Assembly: GCF_965218915.1 (NCBI RefSeq)
Contig: NZ_OZ244708.1
Location: 2,418,001-2,482,000 of the forward strand
DNA: 64,000 nt
Origin: Novosphingopyxis sp965218915
GTDB taxonomy: Bacteria; Pseudomonadota; Alphaproteobacteria; Sphingomonadales; Sphingomonadaceae
Reading direction: 5' to 3'
Below are positions 62,285 through 64,000 of this stretch, one piece after another (positions within the stretch are counted from its first letter, which is position 1; every line of letters starts with the position of its first letter). A model generated the notes under the pieces. It made no database searches, was not told where the DNA came from, and saw only the letters and a program-made list of their open reading frames with translations. Made by a program: the position numbers and the translations under genes.

Positions 62285-63614
62285 TCATATGAGGTGCTTC
62301 AACACCCCCCATGTCGCGGGTGACCGGCGGGCCGCTATTTTCTGGTCTCGCGCCGCTCGGTCCCCGCGACGCCCCCCCTCTTGAGACAATATCCAGCAGC
62401 CCGCTCTTGCGCGCCGCCAAGCGCTCGTCGCGCGCGGCAAAGGCGTGGGGGTAGATGCGGTTGAACAGCGTGTCGAACGTGCGGTCCCAGGTGAAGCGCT
62501 CGGTCACCAGCGCGCGCCCCGCCTCGCCCATCGCGGCGCGGCTGCCATGCCAGATCTTGCGGATGTTCGCGGCCATCGCGCCGGCATCGTCGACGGGACC
62601 GAGCAGCCCGGTTCCCTCGGGCACGCGGTCGATCATCGCGCCGCCGTCCACACCGACGATCGGCAGCCCCGCCGCCTGCGCCTCGACGATCGACATGCCG
62701 AACGTCTCGTAGGGATGCGCCGAAACATAGATGTCGGACGATGCCAGCGCCTCGCCCAGCGCCTCGCGATTGTCGAGATAGCCCGGCATATGCAGCACGC
62801 CGTTGGTGCCGTCGGCGATGCGCTCGTCGCGCCACTTGCCCTGCCCCAGGATCAGCAGATGCGCGCCCAGTTCGGGCGGCAGCAGCTTGAACGCCTCCCA
62901 CACCTTGGCCACGCGCTTTTCGCGGTCCAGCCGGCCGGCATAGACCAGCAGCGGCGCATCGTCGGCCACGCCTAGCGAGCGGCGAAAGCCCACGTTGCGG
63001 CGCGCCGGCTTGAACTGCGAGAGATCGGCGCCCAGCGGCATGCGCTCGACATGCTTCACGCCCAGCGCGCGCAGGCGCTTCACGCTGTCGCTGCCCAGCC
63101 CGAAGACATGGTCGAACCGGCGGTAGAGATGGCCCGAATAGGCGTCCGCGATCCTCGCCGAAAGCCTTGGCATGCCGGAACCGAACCAGGGAAAATCATG
63201 GCGGAAGAATTCGCCGATATGCGCGCGCGGAAAATCGGTATGATAACCCGCGATCACCGTGGTCGCGGGGTTGCGCCTGCGATATTTCAGCGCCGACCAG
63301 GGCAGATTGTACGGATCGAACGTCTCGATCAGATCGGGCCGGTATTGCTCGAACACCGCGCGCGCCGCGCCGTTGCGCAGCAGGAAGCGGTAATTGGGCG
63401 AGTGCGGGAGCGAAGGGCTGCGGATTTCGGCGCGCAGGAAACGGCCGTTCTCGACGATGCGGTCTTCCTCTCCGGGCACCACCAGCAGGTGCCGCGCATC
63501 GCTATGCTGGGAAATCCAGGCCTGCTTGCGGCGGATATAGCTGCCGATGCCGCCGCCGGACACGGACCATCCCTGCGTCACGTCGCACAACAACAGGCCG
63601 TCAATCGATCGCAA
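62277..63614 (-). CDS. GT4-family glycosyltransferase
   Basis: 445 residues. The N-terminal part opens with CDVTQGWSVSGGGIGSYIRR, a glycine loop for acceptor. The C-terminal Rossmann half has LVYAGRLDREKRVAKVWEAF and the E-x7-E motif in SAHPYETFGMSIVEAQAAGL, as in GT4 enzymes. It probably transfers a sugar such as mannose onto a lipid or envelope glycan. The last 40 residues are proline/glycine-rich and non-conserved. It stands alone; its promoter lies in 63615-63741 next to the glutaredoxin gene. Confidence 0.88.
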   Translation of the reverse strand: MRSIDGLLLCDVTQGWSVSGGGIGSYIRRKQAWISQHSDARHLLVVPGEEDRIVENGRFLRAEIRSPSLPHSPNYRFLLRNGAARAVFEQYRPDLIETFDPYNLPWSALKYRRRNPATTVIAGYHTDFPRAHIGEFFRHDFPWFGSGMPRLSARIADAYSGHLYRRFDHVFGLGSDSVKRLRALGVKHVERMPLGADLSQFKPARRNVGFRRSLGVADDAPLLVYAGRLDREKRVAKVWEAFKLLPPELGAHLLILGQGKWRDERIADGTNGVLHMPGYLDNREALGEALASSDIYVSAHPYETFGMSIVEAQAAGLPIVGVDGGAMIDRVPEGTGLLGPVDDAGAMAANIRKIWHGSRAAMGEAGRALVTERFTWDRTFDTLFNRIYPHAFAARDERLAARKSGLLDIVSRGGASRGPSGARPENSGPPVTRDMGGVEAPHMKQ

Positions 63615-63741
63615 TGGTTCGCCCCTGCAAATGGTCGGCCAACCCGCTCCGCCCTGGCTGATCGTCCCATGTAGAACGCTGTGAGCGACCTAATTATGGC
63701 CCATTTAAGGCGCGGTGTCTTATTCGGTGCCGAGGCCCCGC

Positions 63742-64000
63742 TTATTCCGCGCGGGCAACCTCTTTCTCGTCCATCAGCGTCTTGAGCTCGCCGTCCTCGT
63801 ACATCTCCATCATGATATCCGATCCGCCGACGAAATCGCCCTTGACGTAGAGCTGCGGGATGGTCGGCCAGTCCGAATAGCTCTTGATGCCCTGCCGGAC
63901 CTCCATGTCCTGAAGCACGTCGACGCTGTCGTAATCGACGCCGAGATGATCGAGGATGGCGATGGCGCGGCTGGAAAAACCGCATTGCGGGAACAGCGGC
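63742..64000 (-). CDS. grxD: Monothiol glutaredoxin, Grx4/GrxD type (C-terminal 86 residues; N-terminus beyond edge)
   Basis: Reading the minus strand from the window edge gives 86 residues ending at TAA 63742. PQCGFSSRAIAILDHLGVDY has the CGFS active site. DWPTIPQLYVKGDFVGGSDI, then MMEMYEDGELKTLMDE is the glutathione-binding and C-terminal part of Grx4 proteins. These carry 2Fe-2S clusters with BolA partners. About 20-25 N-terminal residues are missing. Confidence 0.95.
   Translation of the reverse strand, partial: PLFPQCGFSSRAIAILDHLGVDYDSVDVLQDMEVRQGIKSYSDWPTIPQLYVKGDFVGGSDIMMEMYEDGELKTLMDEKEVARAE

Overview
GC-rich chromosomal segment of an alphaproteobacterium, most likely a sphingomonad (Sphingomonadales). 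The evidence is the flagellar gene set and its two receiver-less sigma-54 activators, short tandem flagellins, rpsA followed by ihfB, DUF2254 and FYDLN-type proteins, and characteristic dispersed intergenic hairpin repeats. Identification rests on protein motifs read by eye; no database search was possible.

Bases 1-34587 form an almost complete flagellar regulon. flgB-C-D-E-F-G-H-I-J-K runs leftward, with flgK cut by the window edge. Divergent from it are a small MotA/ExbB-like and MotB-like pair, flgA, flgM and a flgN-like gene. Next come a flagellar lytic transglycosylase, flhA and fliA (sigma-28). Three tandem flagellin genes lie on the minus strand. A FleR/FlbD-like sigma-54 activator then heads one long operon: fliE-F-G-H-I-J-K-L-M-N-O-P-Q-R-flhB-fliD-fliS. 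A FleQ-like activator on the minus strand closes the cluster. Promoters fit a two-tier cascade. Perfect sigma-54 sites (TGGCACG-N4-TTGCT) precede flgB, flgA, the transglycosylase/flhA/fliA unit and the fleR-like gene. A lineage-specific sigma-28 motif (CTWAA-N16-CCGTTAMC or close) precedes flgM, fliD and all three flagellins. flgL, flhF, flhG and chemotaxis genes are not seen here.

Bases 34588-43803 hold metabolic genes: an MDR-family oxidoreductase; a RibBX-type riboflavin enzyme carrying an N-terminal helix-turn-helix, with two matched operator-like palindromes at its start; an AT-rich TonB-C-domain protein; a glutaryl-CoA dehydrogenase with a class III CoA-transferase; and a leftward SDR plus thiolase pair. 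A tRNA-Ala(GGC) follows, with an echo of its own 3' half downstream.

Bases 43804-52143 carry core genes: a FYDLN protein, aroA, a small membrane protein, cmk, rpsA and ihfB. They are followed by a ParD/ParE toxin-antitoxin pair, a YadGH-like ABC exporter and tRNA-Leu(UAA).

Bases 52144-64000 hold an orphan oligopeptide-type binding lipoprotein and a DUF4112 protein. A leftward six-gene row follows: nadA, DUF2254, DUF2254, nadC, a membrane protein and RNase T2. Then come an LACTB2-like metallo-beta-lactamase-fold protein with a DUF4230 protein, a GT4 glycosyltransferase and a CGFS monothiol glutaredoxin cut by the right edge.
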